Source: Deinococcus hopiensis KR-140 (lineage in GTDB: Bacteria > Deinococcota > Deinococci > Deinococcales > Deinococcaceae). Taken from it: a DNA stretch of 13,575 nucleotides. Location: positions 1 through 13,575 of the forward strand of contig CALPYF020000066.1 of NCBI GenBank assembly GCA_943327755.2, in the 5' to 3' direction. This document shows, piece by piece, positions 7,361 to 13,575 of this stretch. The notes under the pieces are model-generated. The model saw only the letters and a program-made list of their open reading frames with translations, ran no database searches and was not told the origin of the DNA. A program made the position numbers and the translations under genes. Position 1 is the stretch's first letter; each line of letters starts with the position of its first letter.

Positions 7361-7747
7361 GGTGGTCCTCCCGACCCTCACCTTGCGGAAAAGTTGAACG
7401 CCGCGGCCCTCCCCAGGGTCGCGGCGCCTTGCTGCGCGGGTCGAGTTCTCCAAACCGGTGGCCCCGCTCGCGCAGCGTACCCCAACCGCTGCCCGGGCCA
7501 CAGCGCCTCCCGGGCCCACAGGGATTGGCTCGCGGCACTCTTCCGAGTCTCATCCCAGCGACGGCCGACCGCGTGCCGAGTGCGCCAACCCCGTTCCAGA
7601 TGAAGGCCTGAAAAGAGTTCTGGCAGACCTGTCCTGGCAGAGTGTAAGGCGTTCCACGTCCCAACCACTGCCGCCCACGTGCGGCTCACCTTCCAGCCTG
7701 ACTCGCGTCTCGAGCCGGGGCGTCCGGCGGCTGTCTCACGCAGCCAT

Positions 7748-7753
7748 GAGGAG
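7748..7753 (+). promoter_or_regulatory. Ribosome binding site of the HD-GYP gene
   Basis: GAGGAG, five bases before the ATG at 7759. It is the clearest Shine-Dalgarno site in the window and fixes this start; it contrasts with the leaderless starts of the neighbouring genes. Confidence 0.75.
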
Positions 7754-7758
7754 CACCC

Positions 7759-8337
7759 ATGTCCCGTCCCGCTGCCCCGCTGCCCTCACCGCCTGTCGAC
7801 CAACTGCTCCACACCCTTTCCGAAGACCTACGGCTCCACAGTGAACGCGTCGCCCAACTGTGCGCCCCCGTAGGGGCCGCCCTGCACCTCAGCGCGGATG
7901 ACCGCTCCGCGCTGCACCTGGCGGCGCTGCTGCATGACGTGGGTAAACGCCACCTGCCCGCCGCCCTGCTCGACAAGCCCGGCCCCCTCACCCCGGATGA
8001 ATGGGCGCTGATCCGGCAGCACCCGGACTGGAGTGTCCAGGACGCCCAGGTCCTGGACCTGCCTGGCCCAGTCCTGCCCGCCGTGGCCGCTCACCACGAG
8101 CGCTGGGACGGCCATGGGTACCCGCGCGGCCTGCGTGGGGCGGAGATCCCGGTGCTGGCAAGCATCCTCAGCGTCTGTGACGTCTATGACGCACTGGTCA
8201 GTGTCCGGTCGTATAAACCTGCCTGGTCCCCGCACGCCGCGTGGGCCGAACTGCGCCGCGGCCGGGAGCAGGCCTTCTGCCCCCAGGTTTTGGACGCCTT
8301 CCTGACCGTGCATGACGCCCCCCCGGACTCTCAGTAG
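7759..8337 (+). CDS. Stand-alone HD-GYP domain phosphodiesterase (cyclic-di-GMP breakdown)
   Basis: The 192 residues are almost entirely an HD-GYP domain. The expected metal and signature residues are present: His59-Asp60 in LLHDVGK, His88 in RQHPDW, His112-His113 and GYP (120-122) in HHERWDGHGYP, and Asp141 in SVCDVYDAL followed by the usual Arg-x-Tyr. These enzymes cut cyclic-di-GMP to pGpG or GMP. There is no sensor or receiver domain, so activity may be set by partners or by expression. The next gene, 95 bases on in the same direction, encodes the opposite activity (GGDEF), so the two may tune the same pool. All catalytic positions look intact; activity is inferred from the family. Confidence 0.9.
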   Translation: MSRPAAPLPSPPVDQLLHTLSEDLRLHSERVAQLCAPVGAALHLSADDRSALHLAALLHDVGKRHLPAALLDKPGPLTPDEWALIRQHPDWSVQDAQVLDLPGPVLPAVAAHHERWDGHGYPRGLRGAEIPVLASILSVCDVYDALVSVRSYKPAWSPHAAWAELRRGREQAFCPQVLDAFLTVHDAPPDSQ

Positions 8338-8421
8338 CGGCCTGAATGACGCCGGGGGGCTGCCCCGTTCACGCGGCGGGGGTGCCCCCAGTGCTGGTCC
8401 AGTGCCGCGCGGCGGACGCGA

Positions 8422-8427
8422 CATACT
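8422..8427 (+). promoter_or_regulatory. -10 element of the GGDEF gene (leaderless)
   Basis: CATACT followed by GGGGC and then ATG at 8433, so transcription would start at or very near the ATG. It matches the CATACTGGGG found before the MmeI-like gene. It gives the GGDEF gene its own promoter despite the short gap after the HD-GYP gene. No strong -35 is seen. Confidence 0.55.
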
Positions 8428-8432
8428 GGGGC

Positions 8433-10814
8433 ATGTCCCACGCCGCGCAGGAGCAGGCGCGCCTCATCGCCCTGAGCCGCTATGAGCCGCTCCGGGCGGA
8501 CGTGCAGGCCGCCTTCGAACATCTCCTGCAACTCACCACGCAGCTGTTCCAAGTGCCTTTGGCTTCCTTGTCCCTGGTGGACGCCACCCACCAGACCATG
8601 ACGGCCACCTGCGGCCTGATGCCGGGCCGCCTCTCCCGCACTGAGTCCCTGTGCGACGTGGTCATCCGCGGCCAGACGCTGATCGCCACCGGGGACGCCA
8701 GTCAGGACGCCCGCTTCGCGCGGCATCCCCGGGTGCTGGGTGAGCCACACGTACGGTTCTACGCCAGCGCGCCCCTGCGCAGCCCGGACGGGCACGTCGT
8801 CGGAGCGCTGTGTATCGCCGCGCCGGACGTCCGCCCGGACCTGACCGGAGCCCAGCGTGACCAGCTGACGGCCCTGGCCGCGCTGGCCATGAACGAACTG
8901 GAGCTGCAGCTGACCACGCGGGTGCTCACGCGGGAACGAGCGGACATGACGCACCTGAACGGGGAACTGACCAGCGCCCTGCGGGGTGCCGAGACCCTGA
9001 TGGGCCTGGCAGACCTGGCGGACCTCGACCTGGACCCGCAGGACTTCGCGCTGCATGCCACCGCCCTGACCGCCAGCGCGCTGGACGTCGACTGGGGCGG
9101 GCTGATGCTGATGAATGACGAGCGGGCCATCTCGCACGGCGCGTGGCACTCCCCGCGCGGCGAGACGTTCAATCGCGTGGCCTCCGCAGGGATCCGCCGG
9201 GACGGTCAGGGCCTGCTGTGGGACACCCTCAAGGCGGATCAGCCGCTGTTCTTCGACGATTACGTGCGGCACGGGCAGGCGCACCCGGGAGGCGTCTCAC
9301 TGGGCCTGAGTGCGGCGGCGAGCGCACCGCTGGGCACGCTGGGCGACACCGCCTACCTCATGGCGTTTTTCAAGCTGGACCGTCCGGACCCGTGGAGTGC
9401 CGCCGACCGCCGGTTGATCCGCGCGGTCGCCCGCACGGTGCGGCAGGCACTTCAGCGCGCGCAGGCCCGCGTCACCTTGCGGGAGACGCAGGCGCGGCTG
9501 CAGCTGGCCCTGGACAGCGCGCCGCTGGTGCTGTGGACGACGGACCTGAGCGGTGTGATCACGCTCTCCGAGGGGCGCGGCCTGGCCAGCCTAGGCCGCC
9601 GCCCGGGGCAGTCGGTGGGGCTGTCGATTTATGACCTGTACGCCACTTCACCGGAGGTGCTCGCCGCCCTGGACCGGGTGCTCCAGGGGGAGGCCCTGAC
9701 CACGCAGGTTCATGCAGGCCCCCGGGTGATGGAAGCCCGGTATGAGCCAGTCCGCAACGCGGAAGGAAAGCAGACCGGCATGATGGGCCTCGGTTACGAC
9801 GTCACGACCCTGGTGGACGCCGAGCGGGCCGCGCGGCAGGCGCAGGGCCGCGCGGAGGCGCTGCTGGAACTTTCTCAGCTGCTCAGTGACGGGCCGGACT
9901 TCCTGCGGGTAGCCGAGCAGGCGCTGGAAGCGCTGCGCCGCGCACTGGGCGGCGGGTGGCTGGTGGTCTGGGAGGGGAGTCAGGGGCCGTACCGGCCCAT
10001 GATCCGGGTGGGCCCTGTCCCGGAGGTGATGCAGGCCCGGCAGGCCCAGGGGCGCGGGGATACCTACGCGGCCCTGGGCGTCCTGCAGGGCCGCGAGGTG
10101 TTCCTGGACGAAGCGGAGCTCCCGGCAGCGGCCCGTGAGGATGGCCTGAGCGGGGTGGCGCTGCTGCCGCTGGTGGTGCAACCCGACCGGGCGTGGGTGT
10201 TGGGCCTCTACCGGGCCGAGCGGGGAGTGGAGACGTGGTTACCGGAAGAACGCGTGCTGGTGCAGGCCGCCGCCCGGTTGCTGCGGGCTGGGGCGGAGCG
10301 GCACCTGCATGTCAGCAGCCTGACGCACGCCGCGTACACTGACCAGTTGACGGGCCTGGGCAACCGCCGCGCGCTGGAGGAGACCGCGCCAGGGGTGCTG
10401 CGGGACGCGGAGCGGGCCGGGCAGCAGGTGACAGTCCTGTCGCTGGACATCGACGGCCTCAAGCGCGTGAACGATACGGAGGGGCACGCGCGGGGCGACG
10501 AGTTGCTGATCACCTTCGCCGGTGCGCTACGCCATGCTGTCCGGGCGGAAGACCTCGTGTTCCGGCTGGGCGGGGACGAGTTCGTGGTGGTGATGCGTCA
10601 CGGGCCACAGGGCGTGCTGGGCGAGGAACGGGTGCGGGCCGCGGTCCGGCACACGCAGGCGGCAGGTTTCGAGGAGGTGGACGCCAGCGTGGGCGCGGCG
10701 GTTGCCCCTGAGGACGGCTGGGCGCTGGAATCCCTGCTGGCCCGCAGTGATGAGCGGATGTACCAGCTCAAGGTGCAGCGGAAACGAGGGGCTGAGCCGC
10801 ACCGGCCTCGGTAG
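8433..10814 (+). CDS. GAF-GAF-PAS-GAF-GGDEF diguanylate cyclase
   Basis: From the ATG at 8433 the protein has 793 residues. A frame open 29 codons earlier is rejected because the leaderless promoter and the first GAF domain fit the later start. Domains by eye: GAF at about 15-160, a second GAF-like domain at about 190-345, PAS at about 350-465, a third GAF-like domain at about 480-630, and GGDEF at about 635-785. The catalytic domain has DQLTGLGNRR and an intact GGDEF at 713-717, so it should join two GTP into cyclic-di-GMP. An inhibitory site RxxD (Arg704 to Asp707) sits five residues before GGDEF, predicting product feedback inhibition. There are no membrane segments, so it is a soluble sensor, perhaps of small molecules, redox state or light; the ligands are unknown. 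It is partnered by the HD-GYP gene just upstream. Confidence 0.9.
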   Translation: MSHAAQEQARLIALSRYEPLRADVQAAFEHLLQLTTQLFQVPLASLSLVDATHQTMTATCGLMPGRLSRTESLCDVVIRGQTLIATGDASQDARFARHPRVLGEPHVRFYASAPLRSPDGHVVGALCIAAPDVRPDLTGAQRDQLTALAALAMNELELQLTTRVLTRERADMTHLNGELTSALRGAETLMGLADLADLDLDPQDFALHATALTASALDVDWGGLMLMNDERAISHGAWHSPRGETFNRVASAGIRRDGQGLLWDTLKADQPLFFDDYVRHGQAHPGGVSLGLSAAASAPLGTLGDTAYLMAFFKLDRPDPWSAADRRLIRAVARTVRQALQRAQARVTLRETQARLQLALDSAPLVLWTTDLSGVITLSEGRGLASLGRRPGQSVGLSIYDLYATSPEVLAALDRVLQGEALTTQVHAGPRVMEARYEPVRNAEGKQTGMMGLGYDVTTLVDAERAARQAQGRAEALLELSQLLSDGPDFLRVAEQALEALRRALGGGWLVVWEGSQGPYRPMIRVGPVPEVMQARQAQGRGDTYAALGVLQGREVFLDEAELPAAAREDGLSGVALLPLVVQPDRAWVLGLYRAERGVETWLPEERVLVQAAARLLRAGAERHLHVSSLTHAAYTDQLTGLGNRRALEETAPGVLRDAERAGQQVTVLSLDIDGLKRVNDTEGHARGDELLITFAGALRHAVRAEDLVFRLGGDEFVVVMRHGPQGVLGEERVRAAVRHTQAAGFEEVDASVGAAVAPEDGWALESLLARSDERMYQLKVQRKRGAEPHRPR

Positions 10815-10825
10815 ATGCCGTCAGG

Positions 10826-10851
10826 GGGAAAGCCAGCACCCTGGCTCTCCC
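10826..10851 (+). terminator. Hairpin terminator after the GGDEF gene
   Basis: An 11-pair stem with one A-C mismatch and loop CACC begins 12 bases after the stop codon: GGGAAAGCCAG pairs with CTGGCTCTCCC. The T-run of a classic intrinsic terminator is missing, so it may work with other factors or only protect the 3' end. Confidence 0.55.
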
Positions 10852-10941
10852 GGCCTGCTGCCCGGAAACTGGACGGCGAGTATCCGCGTCCCGCAGCATT
10901 GGCTTGGCTCCAGTTGGAGACTGGCCCGACACGTCCATCAT

Positions 10942-11187
10942 TCAGGTGTCGTTGATCAGCGGCAGTCGGGCGATCAGGCGATCCTCCGCACCGTCCGGGA
11001 CCAGCCCTTCGGGCTTCAGCACGTCGAGCAGCGCAGTCCAGTCTGTCAGGTACTGCTCCGCTGCGGTCTGCAACGCCGGGTCGTTTTCCAGGCGGCGCTG
11101 CACCTCCTGAGCGAGCTCGCCGCGCAGCAACCCGGAGTAATGCAGATCCAGCAGTACCAGGTCGTCGATTGAGGTGTCCTCACTCAT
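10942..11187 (-). CDS. Small acidic 81-residue protein, copy 2 (unknown function)
   Basis: Second member of the family at 7102-7347, same length with no gaps. Fourteen positions differ, mostly similar residues (Val to Leu, Glu to Asp, Ile to Val). The most conserved parts are the N-terminal MSEDTSIDDLVLLDLHYSG and the middle AEQYLTDW. The ATG start (11187-11185) has TACACT seven bases upstream and no ribosome site, so it is probably leaderless. The frame is open much further upstream (to 11478), but the match to copy 1 and the promoter place the start here. The role is unknown; a small helical regulator or anti-sigma-like protein is only a guess. Confidence 0.8.
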   Translation of the reverse strand: MSEDTSIDDLVLLDLHYSGLLRGELAQEVQRRLENDPALQTAAEQYLTDWTALLDVLKPEGLVPDGAEDRLIARLPLINDT

Positions 11188-11194
11188 GCCGCTG

Positions 11195-11200
11195 AGTGTA
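11195..11200 (-). promoter_or_regulatory. -10 element of small gene copy 2 (leaderless)
   Basis: TACACT on the minus strand, seven bases before the ATG, exactly as in copy 1 although the seven bases themselves differ. That the element and distance are kept while the spacer changed supports function. Confidence 0.65.
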
Positions 11201-11423
11201 AGGGGTCTGGGTCTCACCTGGCGGAAGTCTGGAGGCGTCACTTTCCTCCCCAGGATCGCGGCGCTTGACTGCGCGGGTTGAGGTCTGCAAACCAGCGGCT
11301 CCGTCCGCGCGGCGTACCCCAACCAGACTGGCAGCAGATCTGGTTTCAGTGCGGGTCGGCGCTTCAAGGCCGAACGACTGAACTCCTCCTTGAAGCCAGA
11401 GTGTCGATGCTGCCACAACAAGC

Positions 11424-11455
11424 ACGCGGCCCGCCTGGAGGGACATGGGCCGCGT
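11424..11455. repeat. Perfect 9-bp inverted repeat
   Basis: ACGCGGCCC (11424-11432) and GGGCCGCGT (11447-11455) with a 14-base loop. It forms a very GC-rich hairpin far from any clear gene end, with no T-run after it. Its role is unknown. Confidence 0.5.
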
Positions 11456-11733
11456 TCACTTCCGGGCCCCAGTTCCACGTGGTACCCGAACGCAGTTCAG
11501 CACATTCCCCGTCCCGAAACCAGACGCCCCAGCAGGGGAGTAGTCCATACTCCTGCCGCAACGCATGATGGGACGAGTCGATGACCGCAGGGCTGGTCTT
11601 CAGATGGCCGCTCACCTGCTGGGTTCGAGCTCACCCCTGCTCCGGCTGCCACGGGCCACTGAGCGGTAGAGCGGGCGTAATCATTTGGGTCAGGTGAGGC
11701 GCTTGTCAGAGTCGGCGTGTCATGCTGCGCGCC

Positions 11734-11883
11734 ATGTCCGCTCACGACGACGCGAACCGCGAGCTGATCGACCTGCTGCGCGCACACCTGACTCCACAGG
11801 GTCCGGTTCAACCCTGCCGTGTCTCCGGTCAACCGCAACCGCCGAAACCGTCTGTAGCAGCGGGGGACCCAACCAAGCGCTGA
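11734..11883 (+). CDS. Possible 49-residue protein or gene fragment
   Basis: An ATG frame beginning MSAHDDANRELIDLLRAHL ends at a TGA at 11881. Its first 20 residues look like a genuine charged helix, but the rest is Pro/Gln-rich and may be out of frame. CATGCT lies seven bases before the ATG, the same spacing as the leaderless promoters of the small genes. It may be a real small protein, or the front of a longer gene broken by a frameshift or deletion. No family recognised. Confidence 0.3.
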   Translation: MSAHDDANRELIDLLRAHLTPQGPVQPCRVSGQPQPPKPSVAAGDPTKR

Positions 11884-11959
11884 CCTCGGTCCTCCGCTGC
11901 CCGTAGCTCACACGCGGCAGCTGCAGGCGGCGTGGCCTGGCCAGTGACATGGTCGAAGC

Positions 11960-12120
11960 AGTCGCGGTTGATTGTAAACATCTTCTCAGCAGGGCGCCCC
12001 TTAAATTTCCGATAAGGTGTCACTTGTCTATGAAATAGCCAGCGATTATATTCAGATATTCACCCTCTGTTTACGATAGGCTATGAATTCTTATTTCTAC
12101 CCAGCTCCTCTCAATCGATT
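11960..12120. other. AT-rich patch
   Basis: Much richer in A and T than everything else in the window. It contains an adjacent direct repeat ATATTCA (12048-12054 and 12056-12062) and the palindrome CAATCGATTG (12112-12121). No gene seen. It lies next to the IS4-family element and may be foreign DNA, an insertion-prone site or a regulatory region. Confidence 0.45.
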
Positions 12121-12206
12121 GGGCTCATCTCTCGCACTATTCCTGATGATGTCTGGACCAATGGAATAAGCTCGACCTTGCACGCCTCTTGAATGCTGTC
12201 TCAGGC

Positions 12207-13334
12207 TCAGTACCCGACACTTTCCCGGGGGCTTGAAAAAGTACGGCTGACACGCGAGAACAGAACGCGTCTCCCGATGTCCTCGCCAAGCTGACCCGCT
12301 GCTTCACCGCGCACTTCCCGGAGTTCCGCAAGAACCAGGTCGAGTTGCTTTCTCTCATGGTCCTCGCACTCCTTGGGGGCAAGGACGTCCGGCATGCCGA
12401 ACTTGCCGCGCGCTTCCCCGGAAGCGCGCACAACGCCTCCGTCATCCGCCGCGTGGAACGCTTCTTTGACCGGCATCCCATCCAGCCAGCCGACGTTGCC
12501 CGGGTGGTTCTGATGCTCCTTCCGTCCGCTCAACCACGCGAATTCATCCTCGACCGGACAAATTGGAAATACGGGCAGACCGATGTAAACGTCCTGCTCC
12601 TGGCTGTCATCTGGCGGGGCGTCGCGATCCCCCTCCTCTACGAGCTGCTGCCCCACGGGGGCGGCAGCCATACGGAGATCCGGCACACTCTCATGGACGA
12701 TGCCCTCTGCCTACTCTGTGCAGCGGAGATCCGGGTCCTGTATGCCGACCGTGAATTCGTCGGCTATGACTGGATTCAGGGATTGGCCTGCCGTGGGATT
12801 CCCATCTGCGTGCGTCTGCGGAGCGACACGCTGATGGACGACTGGACGGCGAAGGACTGGCTGAGTCGCTTGCAGACCGGCACGGCCGGTCTGCTGGTCG
12901 AGGACACGCTGGTGTACGGGCAACCGATGAACGTGGTCCTGACGCACACGCAAGACGGCGAGGCCCTGGTCATCGCCAGTAACGCCGGAGCGGTGACGAC
13001 GATCCAGACGCGATATCGCCGGAGGTTCCTGATTGAATGTCTCTTCCGGGCATTGAAGAGCAAGGGCTTCCAACTGGAGGGAACGCACATGACGCTCCAC
13101 GATCACGTGGAGCGCCTGCTGTGTCTGTTGACGCTGACCTATACGTGGTGTGTGCTCGTCGGAGTCACGCTGGATTGCCCGAAAAAAGCACATGGTCGCC
13201 GGGCGTGGAGCGTGGTGAAGATGGGCTTGCGGGAGTTGGTCCGGTCGCTCAGCCGGGAGTCGACTCGCCTGTGTGACTTGATCGACTTGTTAATGCCGTC
13301 CCAGACGAGCTCTCCGGAAAGTATCGGGTACTGA
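12207..13334 (+). mobile_element. IS4-family insertion sequence with both ends
   Basis: Terminal inverted repeats are visible: the left end (12207-12232) and the complement of the right end (13334-13309) agree at 22 of 26 bases and both begin TCAGTACCCGA. The element is about 1128 bp with one transposase gene whose stop codon TGA is the last three bases of the right repeat. I find no matching target duplication in the flanking 8-12 bases, which suggests an old insertion or loss of a flank. Family assigned from the transposase motifs. Confidence 0.85.
12345..13334 (+). CDS. IS4-family DDE transposase
   Basis: At 329 residues from a TTG at 12345, it shows the DDE triad: Asp70 in ILDRTNW, Asp135 in LYADREF, and Glu231 in the IS4 signature Y-x2-R-x3-E-x6-K (Tyr224, Arg227, Glu231, Lys238). 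It cuts and joins the element ends. The start is uncertain. The frame is open back to 12237, and the part before the TTG (DVLAKLTRCF, then FPEFRKNQVE) looks like the normal beginning of such proteins, yet contains no ATG, GTG or TTG. Either a rare start is used, or the original start has been lost and the protein is N-terminally cut. Catalytic residues are intact. Confidence 0.85.
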   Translation: MLSLMVLALLGGKDVRHAELAARFPGSAHNASVIRRVERFFDRHPIQPADVARVVLMLLPSAQPREFILDRTNWKYGQTDVNVLLLAVIWRGVAIPLLYELLPHGGGSHTEIRHTLMDDALCLLCAAEIRVLYADREFVGYDWIQGLACRGIPICVRLRSDTLMDDWTAKDWLSRLQTGTAGLLVEDTLVYGQPMNVVLTHTQDGEALVIASNAGAVTTIQTRYRRRFLIECLFRALKSKGFQLEGTHMTLHDHVERLLCLLTLTYTWCVLVGVTLDCPKKAHGRRAWSVVKMGLRELVRSLSRESTRLCDLIDLLMPSQTSSPESIGY

Positions 13335-13343
13335 CAGCGGTTT

Positions 13344-13575
13344 TCAGAGGCATTGAGGGAAAAGACAATGCTGAAACCAGCCAGCGCAATCTTTTGGGCG
13401 GACGGCTTCCAACGCCACCCGGATCGCTTCACTGACGGTCGTTTTCGACCGTGCCTCCAGACGTCGCGTCTGCGACTTCACTTTCGAAAACATCAGTTCA
13501 ATAGGACTCAAATCTGGCGAATACGGCGGTAGAAACACCAGTTGCGCGCCTGTCGCTTCAATCGACGTGCGCACC
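13344..13575 (-). CDS. IS630-family transposase, C-terminal part (runs off the right edge)
   Basis: The visible 77 codons end the DDE_3 domain of an IS630-type transposase: the diagnostic LPPYSPDLSPIELMFSKVK contains the last catalytic Glu (PIE). The frame is open to the window edge, so the GTG there is not a start; the first two catalytic Asp lie outside. The gene stops only nine bases from the IS4-family element, so there is too little room for a normal IS630 end between them. It was probably trimmed or interrupted when the other element landed. Whether the rest is intact cannot be judged. Confidence 0.85.
   Translation of the reverse strand, partial: VRTSIEATGAQLVFLPPYSPDLSPIELMFSKVKSQTRRLEARSKTTVSEAIRVALEAVRPKDCAGWFQHCLFPQCL

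Larger units (their letters stand above)
7073..7487. repeat. Left copy of a diverged ~415-bp direct repeat
   Basis: Matches 10913-11324 in the same direction. The similarity begins just past the small gene's stop (TTGGA..CTGGCCCG), covers the whole 81-codon gene and its promoter, and continues about 110 bases further upstream, ending at GCGTACCCCAACC. Visual comparison suggests about four in five bases agree; this was not computed. Because non-coding flanks are kept too, this looks like a duplicated transcription unit rather than only related proteins. Confidence 0.8.
7348..7758. other. Intergenic region upstream of the HD-GYP gene and small gene 1
   Basis: About 410 bases between divergent genes. 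The first 140 belong to the direct repeat (conserved non-coding part plus promoter). From 7488 to 7747 I see no supported gene; the open frames on both strands are Arg/Pro-rich and have no ribosome site. The promoter of the HD-GYP gene must lie here, but no good -35/-10 pair stands out. Confidence 0.5.
10913..11324. repeat. Right copy of the diverged ~415-bp direct repeat
   Basis: Same direction and same content as 7073-7487: 3' flank, 81-codon gene, TACACT promoter, then a conserved upstream stretch with CCTCCCCAGG, TCGCGGCGC and GCGTACCCCAACC. The two copies bracket the HD-GYP and GGDEF genes exactly. They have diverged too far for frequent recombination, so the duplication is old. Confidence 0.8.
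11325..12206. other. Gene-poor region between the right repeat and the IS4-family element
   Basis: Nearly 900 bases with no recognised protein family. It holds a 9-bp inverted repeat (11424-11455), a 6-bp inverted repeat GGAGTA/TACTCC overlapping a CATACT (about 11536-11552), a possible small gene at 11734-11883, and an AT-rich patch at about 11960-12120. Short open frames near 11565 have plausible codon use but no other support. It looks like eroded DNA next to insertion sequences. Confidence 0.5.

Noticed and set aside
8331..9284. A 317-codon minus-strand frame
   Set aside because: It is antisense to the first GAF domains of the GGDEF protein; its composition (Gln/Val/Arg) is typical of a shadow frame.
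11620..11710. tRNA-like pieces (GGTTCGA; AGCGGTAGAGC)
   Set aside because: The arms are in the wrong order, the matching stem halves and a proper anticodon arm are absent, and no acceptor stem forms.
1..13575. CRISPR array
   Set aside because: No regularly spaced short repeats were seen anywhere in the window.

Overview
The window is high-GC bacterial DNA that most resembles Deinococcus. Several genes have a -10 element (TACACT or CATACT) ending only 5-7 bases before the start codon, the leaderless layout common in Deinococcus. The insertion sequences and the GAF/PAS/GGDEF signalling protein also fit. The genus is an inference from these traits, not from a marker gene.

Layout. (1) Bases 1-3532, minus strand: a defence operon read right to left. 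It encodes a CD-NTase, a Cap2-like E2-E1 fusion and a Cap3-like JAMM protease, which together are the hallmark of a type II CBASS anti-phage system. No effector lies in the window; a possible fourth gene starts at about base 46 and runs off the left edge. (2) Bases 3533-4065: a divergent intergenic region with two hairpins and a possible remnant of a DNA-binding gene. (3) Bases 4066-6927, plus strand: a single-chain MmeI-like (type IIL) restriction-modification enzyme with nuclease and methyltransferase motifs intact. Regions 1-3 together form a small defence island. (4) Bases 7073-11324: a cyclic-di-GMP module, made of a stand-alone HD-GYP protein and a GAF-GAF-PAS-GAF-GGDEF protein. It is bracketed by two diverged direct repeats of about 415 bp, each carrying a small 81-residue protein gene on the minus strand with the same leaderless promoter. 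(5) Bases 11325-12206: a gene-poor stretch with one small possible gene and an AT-rich patch. (6) Bases 12207-13334: an IS4-family insertion sequence with both terminal inverted repeats. (7) Bases 13344-13575: the 3' end of an IS630-family transposase that leaves the window on the right.

How the genes work together. In CBASS, Cap2 attaches the CD-NTase C-terminus to targets and so primes it, Cap3 reverses this, and the nucleotide made on infection switches on an effector. The neighbouring MmeI-like enzyme would act earlier, cutting unmodified DNA. The HD-GYP and GGDEF proteins perform opposite reactions (breakdown and synthesis of cyclic-di-GMP) and are probably unrelated to defence. The two insertion sequences and the gene remnants suggest this is a rearranging accessory region.
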